The notes below the pieces were generated by a model. That model searched no databases and was not told where the DNA came from. It worked only from the letters and a program-made list of their open reading frames with translations. Below are positions 30,208 to 38,704 of a stretch of DNA of 63,091 nt, one piece after another. Within the stretch, counting starts at the first letter, position 1; each line of letters opens with the position of its first letter. The stretch is from Gemmatimonadota bacterium (GTDB lineage: Bacteria; Gemmatimonadota; Gemmatimonadetes; Longimicrobiales; Gaopeijiaceae), in assembly GCA_009841165.1 (NCBI GenBank), contig VXMI01000036.1, positions 1-63,091 of the forward strand. The letters are read 5' to 3'. The position numbers and the translations under genes are program-made.

Positions 30208-31186
30208 CGACCGGCTGGTTCCGCTGGCCGAGATCGAGGCCGCCGCCGGGCGGATTCGCGGCACCGTGGTGCGTACGCCGCTCATTCCCGACCCGGATCT
30301 GTCGGAGGCGGTCGGCGGCGAGATCCGGCTCAAGTGCGAGTCGCTGCAGAAGGCGGGTGCCTTCAAGGCCCGGGGCGCATGCAATTTCATGGCGCGCCTG
30401 ACCCCGGAGGAGCTGGCGAGAGGCGTGATCACCTACTCGTCGGGGAACCACGCGCAGGCGGTGGCGTTCGCAGCCGGGCTGAAGGGTGTGCGCGCCGTGG
30501 TCGTCATGCCCACGACCGCGCCCCGGGTCAAGAGCGACGGCGCCCGCCGGCTGGGCGCGCGGGTCGAGTTCGCCGGAACCACGTCGGAGCATCGCCGGGT
30601 GCGCGCCGAGGAGATCGCCGCTGCAGAAGGTCTGGTCATGGTCCCGCCCTTCGATCATCCCTGGATCATCGCGGGCGCGGGGACGGTGGCGCTGGAGGTC
30701 TTCGAGGACTGGCCCGAGGTGGACACGCTGCTCGTGCCGATCGGGGGCGGAGGACAGATGGCGGGTTGCGCGGCGGCGCTCCGGCGCCTGAAGCCCGAGG
30801 CTTCGGTGATCGGCGTCGAGCCGGCGGGGGCGCCGACCATGCGGCGCGCCCTCGACGCAGGGGGACCGTCCACGCTCCCAGGCATCGACACCATCGCCGA
30901 CGGCCTCGCGCCGACGCGCGCCGGCGACCTCACCTACGCCCACGCGGCTGCGTTCCTGGACGACGTGGTGCTCGTCGAGGACGACGACATCCGGCGCGCG
31001 GCGGCCCACCTCCTCACGCGGCGCAAGCTCGTGGTCGAATACTCGGGCGCGGCCACCATCGCCGCACTGACCTCCGGCCGCGTGGATGCGCGCGGCCGCA
31101 ACGTCTGCGCGGTCATCTCGGGCGGCAACCTCGACACTTCGCTGCTCGGCGACATCCTGGCCGCAGCCCCGGACCAGGCGGCCTGA
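30194..31186 (+). CDS. Threonine/serine dehydratase family PLP enzyme
   Basis: A 330-residue fold-type II PLP enzyme. The PLP Lys is in GAFKARG near residue 58, the phosphate-binding loop is IGGGGQMAG, and SSGNHAQA binds the substrate carboxylate. It has no C-terminal ACT regulatory domain, so it resembles the catabolic (TdcB) or serine-racemase-like members rather than biosynthetic IlvA. The ATG at 30194 lies inside the end of gyrA, giving a 14-base overlap, so the two are probably co-translated. It is followed 48 bases later by a HAD phosphatase. Confidence 0.87.
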   Translation: MTTSSDRLVPLAEIEAAAGRIRGTVVRTPLIPDPDLSEAVGGEIRLKCESLQKAGAFKARGACNFMARLTPEELARGVITYSSGNHAQAVAFAAGLKGVRAVVVMPTTAPRVKSDGARRLGARVEFAGTTSEHRRVRAEEIAAAEGLVMVPPFDHPWIIAGAGTVALEVFEDWPEVDTLLVPIGGGGQMAGCAAALRRLKPEASVIGVEPAGAPTMRRALDAGGPSTLPGIDTIADGLAPTRAGDLTYAHAAAFLDDVVLVEDDDIRRAAAHLLTRRKLVVEYSGAATIAALTSGRVDARGRNVCAVISGGNLDTSLLGDILAAAPDQAA

Positions 31187-31234
31187 CGCGCCCACACGCC
31201 CCACGCCCGCTCCCCAGCCGCCCGCCCCGCTCCC

Positions 31235-31918
31235 ATGCTCCTTCTCTTCGATATCGACGGCACGCTCACCATCGGCGGACCCGGCAAGGCCGCGTTCGGC
31301 GCCGCGCTACAAGGCACCTTCGGCACCACGGGGCCGCTCGCCAACCACGACTTTGCCGGCAAGACCGACCCGCTCCTCCTGCGCGAACTCCTGACCGCCG
31401 CGGGCCGGGGCGCGCGCAACATCGAGGCCGGGCTGCCGCGCTTCTGGCAGCGGTACGTCGCGGAACTCGAGGCCAGGATCGAGGCCGAACCCGTCACCGT
31501 GCTGCCGGGCGTCCACGAGCTGATCGGCGCCCTCGCCGCCCGGGACGATGTCTTCCTGGGCCTCGTCACCGGCAACGTCGAGGGTGGTGCACGGCTCAAG
31601 CTGCTGTCCGCTGGGCTCTGGCACCACTTTCCGATCGGCTCGTACGGGTCGGACCACGAGTCGCGCAACGAGTTGCCGCGCTTCGCGCTCGAGCGGGCGG
31701 CCGCGCACTGGGGACGCGCATTCCGGGGCAGGGACGCCGTTGTCATCGGCGACACCCCTCGCGACGTGGAGTGCGGCCGGGCGATCGGGGCGGCGACGGT
31801 GGCCGTGGCCACGGGACGGTTTTCGGTGGCCGCGTTGCGCGCGACGGGCGCGGACCGCGTACTGACGGGACTTGCGGACACCCGCGCGGTGATCGACGTA
31901 CTCACCACCCCCCGCTGA
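31235..31918 (+). CDS. HAD-superfamily phosphatase
   Basis: A 227-residue HAD hydrolase of the phosphoglycolate-phosphatase-like group. Motif I is DIDGTL at residues 6-11 (nucleophile D6, acid/base D8), motif II is in VTGN near residue 112, and motif IV is IGDTPRDVE near 171. A helical cap lies between motifs I and II. Substrate cannot be inferred; family members act on small phosphorylated metabolites. No Shine-Dalgarno is apparent at the ATG. Confidence 0.85.
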   Translation: MLLLFDIDGTLTIGGPGKAAFGAALQGTFGTTGPLANHDFAGKTDPLLLRELLTAAGRGARNIEAGLPRFWQRYVAELEARIEAEPVTVLPGVHELIGALAARDDVFLGLVTGNVEGGARLKLLSAGLWHHFPIGSYGSDHESRNELPRFALERAAAHWGRAFRGRDAVVIGDTPRDVECGRAIGAATVAVATGRFSVAALRATGADRVLTGLADTRAVIDVLTTPR

Positions 31919-31968
31919 GGAGCGTTCCCTCGGTGCGCACGAACCCCGTTTCGACCGGAATCACCGAC

Positions 31969-31988
31969 ACTAAACAAAAATATTTAGT
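31969..31988. promoter_or_regulatory. AT-rich palindrome upstream of the DsbA-VKOR genes
   Basis: ACTAAA (31969-31974) and TTTAGT (31983-31988) are perfect inverted arms around an 8-base A-rich centre. It is one of the most AT-rich spots in the window and lies 99 bases before the DsbA ATG. It looks like a repressor operator or part of a promoter, but I could not fit a convincing -35/-10 pair. Confidence 0.4.
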
Positions 31989-32087
31989 ATTGTCCGCGCA
32001 CCCGGAACGGCCCATTTTTCCGGAGTCCCGCCCAGGCTTCGAGACGGAGCCGGGCGCCCCGGGCAACGACAGCTGGAGCAAGCAATC

Positions 32088-32765
32088 ATGAAGAACTTCT
32101 ACATCATTCTCGGCGCCGTGGGCGTGGTCGGCGTGGTGGTCGTCGCCTTCACGATCCGGGGCGGCGGTTCCGCCGCGAGCGTGCCGGTCGACCTGCCCCC
32201 GGACATGACGGATTCGGAGCTGGTCGACCTGGCCCAGGGCATCGTGTACGGCGACCCGAACGCGCCGATCACGATCATGGAGTTCGGGAACTACCAGTGT
32301 CCGGCCTGCATGATCTTTGCGCTACAGGTCAAACCCCAGCTGGATCTGGCCTACATCGAGGCGGGTCAGGCCAAGCTGGTCTACTATGACTTCCCGACGG
32401 CCGGCCTCCCTCATTCCTTTGTGGCAGCGCGGGCTGCCCGCTGCGCCGGCGACCAGGACCGCTACTTCCAATACCACGACGAGGTCTACCGCACACAGCG
32501 CGAGTGGTCGGTGCCCAGCAGCCCGGTGGGTCACTTCAAGGACCTGGCCGACGACCTGAATCTGGATACCCGGGCCTTCGACGAGTGCCTCGATAGCGAC
32601 ATGCACGCGGACGTGGTCACCGCGAACCTGCAGCTGGGCGTCAGGATCGGAGTCACCGCTACCCCGAACATCTTCGTCCACGACGGAGGACCGCCCTTCC
32701 AGAAGCTCGGCGGCTTCCAGTTCATCGACGTCCAGCAGGCCGTGGATGCTATAAGCCAGAATTGA
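32088..32765 (+). CDS. Membrane-anchored DsbA-family thiol oxidoreductase
   Basis: A 225-residue thioredoxin-fold protein. One N-terminal hydrophobic helix (residues 4-22) without a clear cleavage site suggests it is anchored facing the periplasm. The active site is CPAC at residues 71-74 and the cis-Pro is in ATPNIFVH near residue 195, giving the DsbA/DsbG-like (Thioredoxin_4) architecture. It should introduce or isomerise disulfides in exported proteins. The following VKOR gene begins within its stop codon, so the two form an oxidant relay. Confidence 0.88.
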   Translation: MKNFYIILGAVGVVGVVVVAFTIRGGGSAASVPVDLPPDMTDSELVDLAQGIVYGDPNAPITIMEFGNYQCPACMIFALQVKPQLDLAYIEAGQAKLVYYDFPTAGLPHSFVAARAARCAGDQDRYFQYHDEVYRTQREWSVPSSPVGHFKDLADDLNLDTRAFDECLDSDMHADVVTANLQLGVRIGVTATPNIFVHDGGPPFQKLGGFQFIDVQQAVDAISQN

Positions 32766-33250
32766 CCGACGTGTCGCAGAACTCCGGCGGCGGGGAGTCC
32801 GCGCCAGCCACCTCCCCGGCCTCCGGTCCGGTCAACCGAATGATCGCGGCCGTCCTTTCCCTGATCGGGGTGTTCCTCGCCTTCTACCTGGTGGCGAACA
32901 ACATGGGGTGGGTTCCGCCGATCCCCTGCGGGAGCGGGGCGTGCGGGCTCGTGCAGTCATCGAAGTACGCGTGGATCGGTCCCGTGCCGGTGTCCGCCGT
33001 CGGGCTGGCGGGCTACCTGGCGCTGTTTGCCCTCTCGATCGCGGGTCTGCAGGCCTCGCTGGCCGGCTCCAGGGCGATCGCCTTCCTGCTCTTCGCGGGC
33101 GCCCTCCTCGGCGTGCTCTTCAGCGCCTACCTGACCTACCTCGAGGCGATGGTCATCCAGGCCTGGTGCCGGTACTGCGTGGCCTCGGCGATCCTGATCA
33201 CCGTGATCTTCGTGGCGACGTTGCCCGAGGTGAAGCGGATTCGGGATTAG
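32762..33250 (+). CDS. Vitamin K epoxide reductase (VKOR) family protein
   Basis: A 162-residue four-helix quinone-linked thiol oxidase that replaces DsbB in many bacteria. The loop Cys pair is C56 and C61 (PCGSGAC) and the catalytic CxxC is C136-C139 (WCRYC), just before the last helix. The start is a TTG that overlaps the dsbA stop (TTGA); a GTG at 32771 in frame is an alternative. It re-oxidises the partner DsbA and passes electrons to quinone; this is family knowledge. Its last 53 bases overlap, tail to tail, the end of the DUF402 gene. Confidence 0.9.
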   Translation: MTDVSQNSGGGESAPATSPASGPVNRMIAAVLSLIGVFLAFYLVANNMGWVPPIPCGSGACGLVQSSKYAWIGPVPVSAVGLAGYLALFALSIAGLQASLAGSRAIAFLLFAGALLGVLFSAYLTYLEAMVIQAWCRYCVASAILITVIFVATLPEVKRIRD

Positions 33251-33800
33251 CTTGCACGCGCGCCCGCGCCGTCGCCCGCTCCAGTGACCATTCCCCCACC
33301 AGACAAGGCGGCCACCTGCCTGCCCGATGACCCCGCAGCAACGCTGCCGCCTCGGCCCGCGCCCGCCCGGCCAGCTCCTGGTCGACCAGCGCAGCCGCCT
33401 CGGCCTCGTCCAGCTCAGCCTCGTCCAGCAGCCGCGCCCGACCCCCGGAAGGCACCCACACGTCGAGGCACAGGTCGGTCGTCGCCCACGCACCCTCGCC
33501 CACGAACTCCACCGGAGTGAGGATGTTGGCGTAGACCCCCGTGAACGTGCCGTCGGCACGGTGGAAGAGGCCGATGTCGTGCCACACGCGCGGAAAGGTG
33601 AACCAGATGACCGGTGAGCCCGGTTCCAGAATCGTCGCTCCGTCGACCCGCGCGGGCGATTGGATGGGCGTATGGGACTGGAAGGTGACGATCCCCGCCG
33701 GTCCGCTCTCGAGCACGAACTGCCGATAGGTTTCGGCGGGCCGTCCGATCCGCCGATAGTGGATGTCGACCCAGGATCCCGATCGGGGCAGAGCGGTCAA
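33198..33800 (-). CDS. DUF402 domain protein
   Basis: A protein of about 200 residues with a DUF402 domain: VDIHYRRIG near the start, and the cluster FHRADGTFTGVYANILTP with Asp and Tyr residues that form the metal/phosphate site in this family. Characterised members include nucleoside phosphatases and tRNA-related hydrolases, so a nucleotide-phosphate substrate is possible but not shown. The start is a TTG overlapping the stop of the upstream XdhC-type gene by four bases. The last 30 or so residues are low-complexity and overlap the VKOR gene on the other strand, so the exact end is less certain. Confidence 0.68.
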   Translation of the reverse strand: MTALPRSGSWVDIHYRRIGRPAETYRQFVLESGPAGIVTFQSHTPIQSPARVDGATILEPGSPVIWFTFPRVWHDIGLFHRADGTFTGVYANILTPVEFVGEGAWATTDLCLDVWVPSGGRARLLDEAELDEAEAAALVDQELAGRARAEAAALLRGHRAGRWPPCLVGEWSLERATARARVQANPESASPRATSPRRSR

Positions 33801-34126
33801 ACGTCCCCGAACAGGTCCGGGTTCGCGCGCTCGATGAACACGTTCATGATCCCGCCGCACACCGCCGGGCTCCACGATGTGAAGTCGTCGGTCAGGTCGA
33901 CACGCACCGTGGTCGGGGGCCCGCCGTCGAAGAGGTCCTGGGCGGCCGTGATCACCTCGCCCTCGCCGCACCCGCCCCCGACGGTCCCCGCGATCACGCC
34001 GTCGCGCCCAATGAGCATCCGCGCACCCGTCTTCCGCGGCGTCGACCCCTTCGCCGACACGATCGTGGCCAGCACCGCAGGCTCCTCCAGATTCGCCAGC
34101 AGGGCCATCACTTCCTTCTCGTCCAT
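33797..34126 (-). CDS. Stand-alone XdhC/CoxI N-terminal domain
   Basis: Only 109 residues, containing just the XdhC_CoxI domain: LATIVSAKGSTPRKTGARML and the conserved GGGCGE motif near residue 53, with CGGIMNVFIE near the end. In full-length XdhC this domain is fused to a C-terminal Rossmann domain; here that domain is in the preceding gene (34127-34960). XdhC proteins insert the sulfurated molybdenum cofactor into xanthine dehydrogenase-type enzymes. The ATG immediately follows the upstream gene's TAG. Confidence 0.8.
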   Translation of the reverse strand: MDEKEVMALLANLEEPAVLATIVSAKGSTPRKTGARMLIGRDGVIAGTVGGGCGEGEVITAAQDLFDGGPPTTVRVDLTDDFTSWSPAVCGGIMNVFIERANPDLFGDV

Positions 34127-34960
34127 CTACGCGCCCTCCCCGCCAAAGAAACGTTCCACCACCCGCTCCTTCTCGACCAATGGCACCCCCGTGCCGCCCG
34201 CATGAAACAGGATGATCTCGGCCGCGACCGAGACCGCGATCTCCGCCGGCGTCTGACCGCCGAGATCCAGCCCCACCGGCGCCCGCACCCGCCCCATATC
34301 CTCCGTGGTGAAGCCCTCGCGCGCCAGTTGCTCGTGGGTCGCGCGCACCCGCCGCCTGCTCCCGATCATCCCGATGTAGCCGGGCGGCGCCTCCATGCGC
34401 AGCAGCCGCACCAGGCACTCGTAGTCGAAGCTGTGCCCCCGCGTCACCAGAATCACGTGGTCGGAGGGCCCGAGCGCCGTCGCCGCGAACGGATCGCGAA
34501 AATCGATCACTCGCACCGCGTCCGCATCCGGAAAGCGGTCGGCCGAGGCGAACTCCGGGCGGTCGTCCAGCACCTCGACGCGCATCCCCAGCATGGAGCC
34601 CATTCGGGCCAGCGGAATAGCGATATGCCCCGCCCCGACGATCACCATCCGCGCCGGCGGCCCGTGCAGCTCCAGGTAGACCCGTGCGGTCACGGCGCGT
34701 TCACCGTCCCGGTACTCGAAATCGCGGCTCAGCGCACCACGGGATTCCCTTGGGGGAAAGAGCGACGGCACCGCCCCGGCCACCGCCGCGTCCAGCGCCG
34801 GGTCGCCCAGCGTGCCCCGGCTGCGCCTGCCCGAAAGCCACCACCGCCGCCCGATCATCGATCGATCCGCCGAGTCCACCACCACCGCCGTGTAGATGCG
34901 CTCCCCCATCTCGAGCGCCTCCAGAACCCGGGCGGCTACGCGCGCGGCCGACAGCTTCAT
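34127..34960 (-). CDS. XdhC-family protein with C-terminal Rossmann domain
   Basis: A 277-residue XdhC-family protein. An N-terminal region of about 100 residues is a divergent XdhC domain without the GGGCGE motif; the Rossmann domain begins at MVIVGAGHIAIPLARM near residue 108 and holds DDRPEFA and YIGMIGSRRR, both typical of XdhC_C. It ends in the conserved GxTPAEIAVSVAAEI segment. The ATG overlaps the MocA stop (ATGA). With the 109-residue gene that follows it would restore a complete XdhC function. Confidence 0.82.
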   Translation of the reverse strand: MKLSAARVAARVLEALEMGERIYTAVVVDSADRSMIGRRWWLSGRRSRGTLGDPALDAAVAGAVPSLFPPRESRGALSRDFEYRDGERAVTARVYLELHGPPARMVIVGAGHIAIPLARMGSMLGMRVEVLDDRPEFASADRFPDADAVRVIDFRDPFAATALGPSDHVILVTRGHSFDYECLVRLLRMEAPPGYIGMIGSRRRVRATHEQLAREGFTTEDMGRVRAPVGLDLGGQTPAEIAVSVAAEIILFHAGGTGVPLVEKERVVERFFGGEGA

Positions 34961-35571
34961 CCGTGGCTCCCTCCAAACCGGTCGCGGTACCGGCGCGGCG
35001 TATCGATGTCGTCGATCGTCGCGGCATCGTCGACCGGCACCTCGAGGACGCGCGCGGGATCGCGCCTCACGACGGTGCGGGCCCCCTCCCCCAGCCCCGG
35101 CGCCAGGAACTCGTCTGCGATCGTCATGTCGGCCAGCACCGGATGACCGCGCTCCTCTCCGTGGCGGGGCATCACGATGAGAGCTCGCGAAGCCTGCCAG
35201 CCTTCGATGAGCCTGCCGACCGTGTCGGGCGTTACGGCGGGGTTGTCCACGGGCGTAAACACGATCGCGGCGGGCGGCTCGTCAAGTTTGCCCAGGAAGT
35301 CAAGGGCGGCCCTCAGCGAGCCGATCTGGCCACCCGTGCCTTCCGGATTCACCACCAGACGCGCCCCGCAGCGCGCCACCTCGGACGCCACGGCTCCGGA
35401 ACCTGCCGCGGCCACCACCACGACCGATGCGCAGCCGCCCTGGCGTAGCGTCTCCACGAGCCGGGCCACGAAGGTGACGCCGTCGGCCTCGAGGAGTGCC
35501 TTCGGGGCACCCATTCGCGAGGACGCCCCCGCCGCGAGCACGATCCCGACCGGGCGGCCCTTCACATTCAC
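34957..35571 (-). CDS. mocA: Molybdenum cofactor cytidylyltransferase-like nucleotidyltransferase (MocA)
   Basis: A 204-residue NTP-transferase of the MocA/MobA-like group: the N-terminal signature LAAGASSRMGAPKALL near residues 12-27, and a metal-binding acidic site in TPVDNPAVTP. MocA makes the cytosine dinucleotide form of molybdopterin used by xanthine dehydrogenase and CO-dehydrogenase-type enzymes. It sits between fadJ and the XdhC pair with four-base overlaps on both sides. No molybdenum hydroxylase gene is in the window, so the client enzyme must be encoded elsewhere. Confidence 0.83.
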   Translation of the reverse strand: MNVKGRPVGIVLAAGASSRMGAPKALLEADGVTFVARLVETLRQGGCASVVVVAAAGSGAVASEVARCGARLVVNPEGTGGQIGSLRAALDFLGKLDEPPAAIVFTPVDNPAVTPDTVGRLIEGWQASRALIVMPRHGEERGHPVLADMTIADEFLAPGLGEGARTVVRRDPARVLEVPVDDAATIDDIDTPRRYRDRFGGSHG

Positions 35572-37766
35572 TCGCGGCCAGCCGGAAACGCCCCGTGAAA
35601 CGTCTCACCCGACTCGCCGAGCTCCCGCACGAGCGGGCTGGGCGCGAAGCGGTGGCCATACGTCACCTCGAGCACCTCGAGCGAGCGCAGCACCTCTGCC
35701 GGACCCCGGTCGTCCGCGTACTTGAGCAGCCCCCCACGGAAGGGGGGGAAGCCGGTGCCCATGACCATGCCCAGATCCACGTCCGCGGCCGATGTCACCA
35801 CCCGTTCCTCGAGCACCCTTGCCGCCTCGTTGACCATCGCGAACACCAGGCGGTCCTGCACGCGCCCTTCGTCGGGGGTGGACCGCGTCCCGGACAGCTT
35901 CATGTCGGCGTACACGGTCTGGTCGAACCCCTTCTCCCGTCCGCCTTCGTAGCGGTAGAAGCCCTTGTCGCCCTTTCGTCCCGGCCGGCCGGAGATGGCG
36001 AGAGAGACCAGGGCGGCCGCGGGCGCCATCCGCTCTCCGAACTGCTGCGCCATGGCTTCGCCGGCGTGGGACATGACGTCGATCCCGATCTCGTCGATCA
36101 GGCGGAACGGCCCCATCGGCATCCCAAAACGCTTCCAGGCCCGGTCGACCGCGAGGGCGTCCCACCCCTCGCTCAACAGGTGGCCGGCCTCGTTGAGGCA
36201 GGGCCCCAGCACCCGGTTGACCAGGAAGCCGGGCGCATCGCGCGTCACGACGGGGACCTTGCCCAGCCGGACCGCGAGCGCGGCGACCGTTTCCACCGTG
36301 TCGGCATCGGTCGCGGCCCCCTTCACCACCTCGACGAGGGGCATGCGATGGACCGGGTTGAAGAAGTGCATGCCCGCGAACCGCTCCGGGCGCTCGATCG
36401 CTGCTGCCATCTCGTCCACGGAAAGCGACGACGTGTTCGTCGCGATCACCGCATCCGGCCCCACCACACCCTCGACCTCGCGAAGCACGGCGCGCTTGAC
36501 CGCCATCCGCTCCACGACCGCCTCGACCACCAGGTCGGCCGATCCCACGCCGGCGTAGTCTATCCCGCCCGAGATCAATCCCATGCGCGCATCCGCGTCA
36601 CGCTTCCGAAGCGACCTGCGGCGAACCGCGCCGTCGAAGACCGAGCGCGCATGCGCGAGTCCTCCCGCCACCGCCTCGTGATGGATGTCCTTCATGCGGA
36701 CCCGGATCCCGTTGTAGGCCGCAACCTGCGCGATGCCGCCCCCCATCGGCCCGGCTCCGAGCACGGCCATGCGCGCGACCGGCTTCGCACGGCCCCCGTC
36801 CGACCAGGGCGCCTTGCGCGCCTGCTCGCGCAGCTGGAAGACGAACAGGAGGTTCTTGCACTCGGGCGAAGTGATCAGGTCGCCCGCCGCGCGGGCCTCG
36901 CGTTCCAGGCTCGCAGCGACCGTGCCGCGCGCTCCCTTGCGGGCGACATCGAGGATCCGGAGCGGTGCCGGATAGCGGCCACCCGTTCGCTTGCGGACCT
37001 GTTTGGCCGCAGCCCTCAGGACCAGCGCGCGCCCGGGGGCCGTACCATCCAGGAGGCGACCGACCAGGTTGCGGCGCCGGCCCTTGCGGGTCGGCGGCAG
37101 CCCCTCTCCGCGTGCAAGGCCCCGGACCAGCTCCAGGCACTGCTCCTCGAACTGCTCGCGCGGGAGGACCCGGTCGATCAGTCCGATACGGCGGGCCTTC
37201 GAGACACGGGCCGGCTTGCCCGTGAGCATGAGGTCGAGCGCGGCCGACAGCCCCACCAGACGCGGCAGGCGCGTCGTGCCTCCCCACGCCGGGAGAATGC
37301 CGAGCAAAACCTCGGGCAGACCGATGCGCGTACGGTCCCCGTCGTCGGCGACCCGTTGGTCGCAGGAGAGCGCCAACTCGGTGCCGCCACCGAGGCAGAT
37401 GCCGCGGATTGCCGCGACCGTGGGAACGGGGAGCGCCGCGATCCGGCCGAAGAGCGTCTGCCCCTGCCGCGCGGCCTCCGTGCCCTCATCCGGATCGTCG
37501 ACCGCGGCGATCGCGTTGACGTCGGCCCCGGCGATGAACGAGCCGGGCTTCGCCGAGCGGAACATCAGGGCGCGAAGGGTGCCATCCGCCGCGGCCGCCT
37601 CCGCCTCGGTGACCACACCCTCCAGAGTCCGCATGACCTCCAGGGTCAGGACATTCTGGCCCCTCGCGGGATCGTCGAAGGTCGCCAGACCGATCCCGTC
37701 GGGATCGATTTCGAACAGCAACCCTTCGCTGGAGCTACCCGTCGCCGGCTCCGGGCGCGGATTCAC
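35568..37766 (-). CDS. fadJ: Fatty-acid oxidation multifunctional protein (enoyl-CoA hydratase / 3-hydroxyacyl-CoA dehydrogenase)
   Basis: A 732-residue FadJ/FadB-type protein. Residues 1-210 are a crotonase domain with oxyanion-hole segments AGADVNAI and GICLGGGTELAL, and both catalytic Glu positions in that region. The NAD-binding half begins at VLGAGPMGGGIAQV near residue 335, with ATNTSSLSV and the dehydrogenase His/Glu pair in GMHFFNPVHRMPLVEVV, and two C-terminal helical domains follow. It carries out hydration and oxidation in beta-oxidation. Position just before mocA with overlapping codons suggests one operon, although the functions differ. It could also serve the aromatic-CoA pathway at 41801-51761. 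Confidence 0.9.
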   Translation of the reverse strand: MNPRPEPATGSSSEGLLFEIDPDGIGLATFDDPARGQNVLTLEVMRTLEGVVTEAEAAAADGTLRALMFRSAKPGSFIAGADVNAIAAVDDPDEGTEAARQGQTLFGRIAALPVPTVAAIRGICLGGGTELALSCDQRVADDGDRTRIGLPEVLLGILPAWGGTTRLPRLVGLSAALDLMLTGKPARVSKARRIGLIDRVLPREQFEEQCLELVRGLARGEGLPPTRKGRRRNLVGRLLDGTAPGRALVLRAAAKQVRKRTGGRYPAPLRILDVARKGARGTVAASLEREARAAGDLITSPECKNLLFVFQLREQARKAPWSDGGRAKPVARMAVLGAGPMGGGIAQVAAYNGIRVRMKDIHHEAVAGGLAHARSVFDGAVRRRSLRKRDADARMGLISGGIDYAGVGSADLVVEAVVERMAVKRAVLREVEGVVGPDAVIATNTSSLSVDEMAAAIERPERFAGMHFFNPVHRMPLVEVVKGAATDADTVETVAALAVRLGKVPVVTRDAPGFLVNRVLGPCLNEAGHLLSEGWDALAVDRAWKRFGMPMGPFRLIDEIGIDVMSHAGEAMAQQFGERMAPAAALVSLAISGRPGRKGDKGFYRYEGGREKGFDQTVYADMKLSGTRSTPDEGRVQDRLVFAMVNEAARVLEERVVTSAADVDLGMVMGTGFPPFRGGLLKYADDRGPAEVLRSLEVLEVTYGHRFAPSPLVRELGESGETFHGAFPAGRE

Positions 37767-37807
37767 CCTGGCAGCCCGCCGAGATTGGTGCGGTGATCAG
37801 GCCCCGG

Positions 37808-38578
37808 TCAGAAGATCGGCCTGCGGTCCGCGTTCTCGGCGCTGAGGCGCAACACGAACGGCTCTTCCCGCGTGATCGCGACCTGGACGTTCCAGTAGAG
37901 CTCGTCGTAGGGCAGCCTGTGGCGGGCATGCACCCAGTACGTGCCGGGCGCGACGCCATCCTGGAAGTCCGCAATGCCGTTGGCCTCGGTCGTGTCGGCG
38001 AGTGCATCCAGACCCGACGCCTCGGTCTTCATGAAGACCACCAGGTCGTAGTCGTCGAACGCCTGGTCGGCCCAGTCGCCCTGGACGGCCCGCATGCTGT
38101 CCATGCGCCCGATCGCGGCCTGTTGCAGGGCGTCGAACTCGTCGAACAGTCGGCCCATCTCGCGGTCGGCCGCATTGTATTGGCCCTCGAAGTCCTCCCA
38201 GTCCATGTATAGCTGGCGATACAGGCTCTCGGCCTCGTTCAGCCCCTCCATGGCATCGGTGAGCTTCTGGAGAGTGTCTCGCAGAACCCCCCACCGAGTT
38301 TCGGAATCGCGCCACGCCTGCTGTGCCAGGGCGATTTCGTCGCGCGCCGCCATCAGGTCGGGCGGGATCTGCGGTTCGGGCGTGGCCGCCTCGGAGGCCA
38401 GCGAGTCGAAGATCTGGTCGCGGTCGTACGGAAGCAGGCGCACCTCGACGGCGTCGAGGGGCTCGGGGTTCGCTTCGTCCCCGAGCGCGACAAAGACAGT
38501 CACGTCCGCGGGGCCGCACGCCGTGAAGGCCAGGGTGGCGAGTATCGCCAGACCGATACCGTTGTTGCGTCGCGTCAT
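37808..38578 (-). CDS. Lipoprotein with central coiled coil, function unknown
   Basis: A 256-residue lipoprotein: the signal peptide ends in a lipobox, FTACG, near residues 18-22. The mature protein starts with a small beta-domain (VFVALGDEANPEPLDAVEVRL), has a long acidic/amphipathic helical stretch (about 75-150, rich in Gln, Glu and Leu), and ends with a beta-rich part containing GTYWVHARHRLPY, which looks like a prealbumin-like or carboxypeptidase-regulatory-like fold. I do not recognise a named family. ATG 38578 has an AGGGAG site; the longer frame is not supported. It is 41 bases before fadJ on the same strand. Confidence 0.7.
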   Translation of the reverse strand: MTRRNNGIGLAILATLAFTACGPADVTVFVALGDEANPEPLDAVEVRLLPYDRDQIFDSLASEAATPEPQIPPDLMAARDEIALAQQAWRDSETRWGVLRDTLQKLTDAMEGLNEAESLYRQLYMDWEDFEGQYNAADREMGRLFDEFDALQQAAIGRMDSMRAVQGDWADQAFDDYDLVVFMKTEASGLDALADTTEANGIADFQDGVAPGTYWVHARHRLPYDELYWNVQVAITREEPFVLRLSAENADRRPIF

Positions 38579-38704
38579 CACTTGACTCCCTGAAAACTGA
38601 CCCAAGAGGTGGGAAACTTGCCGAAAAGCAGGATCTCGCCGCCCAAGGTAAAGGCGGAAATGGAAGGCATCAAGGCTCCGGGCGAGGCGGAATAGAGGTC
38701 GAGC

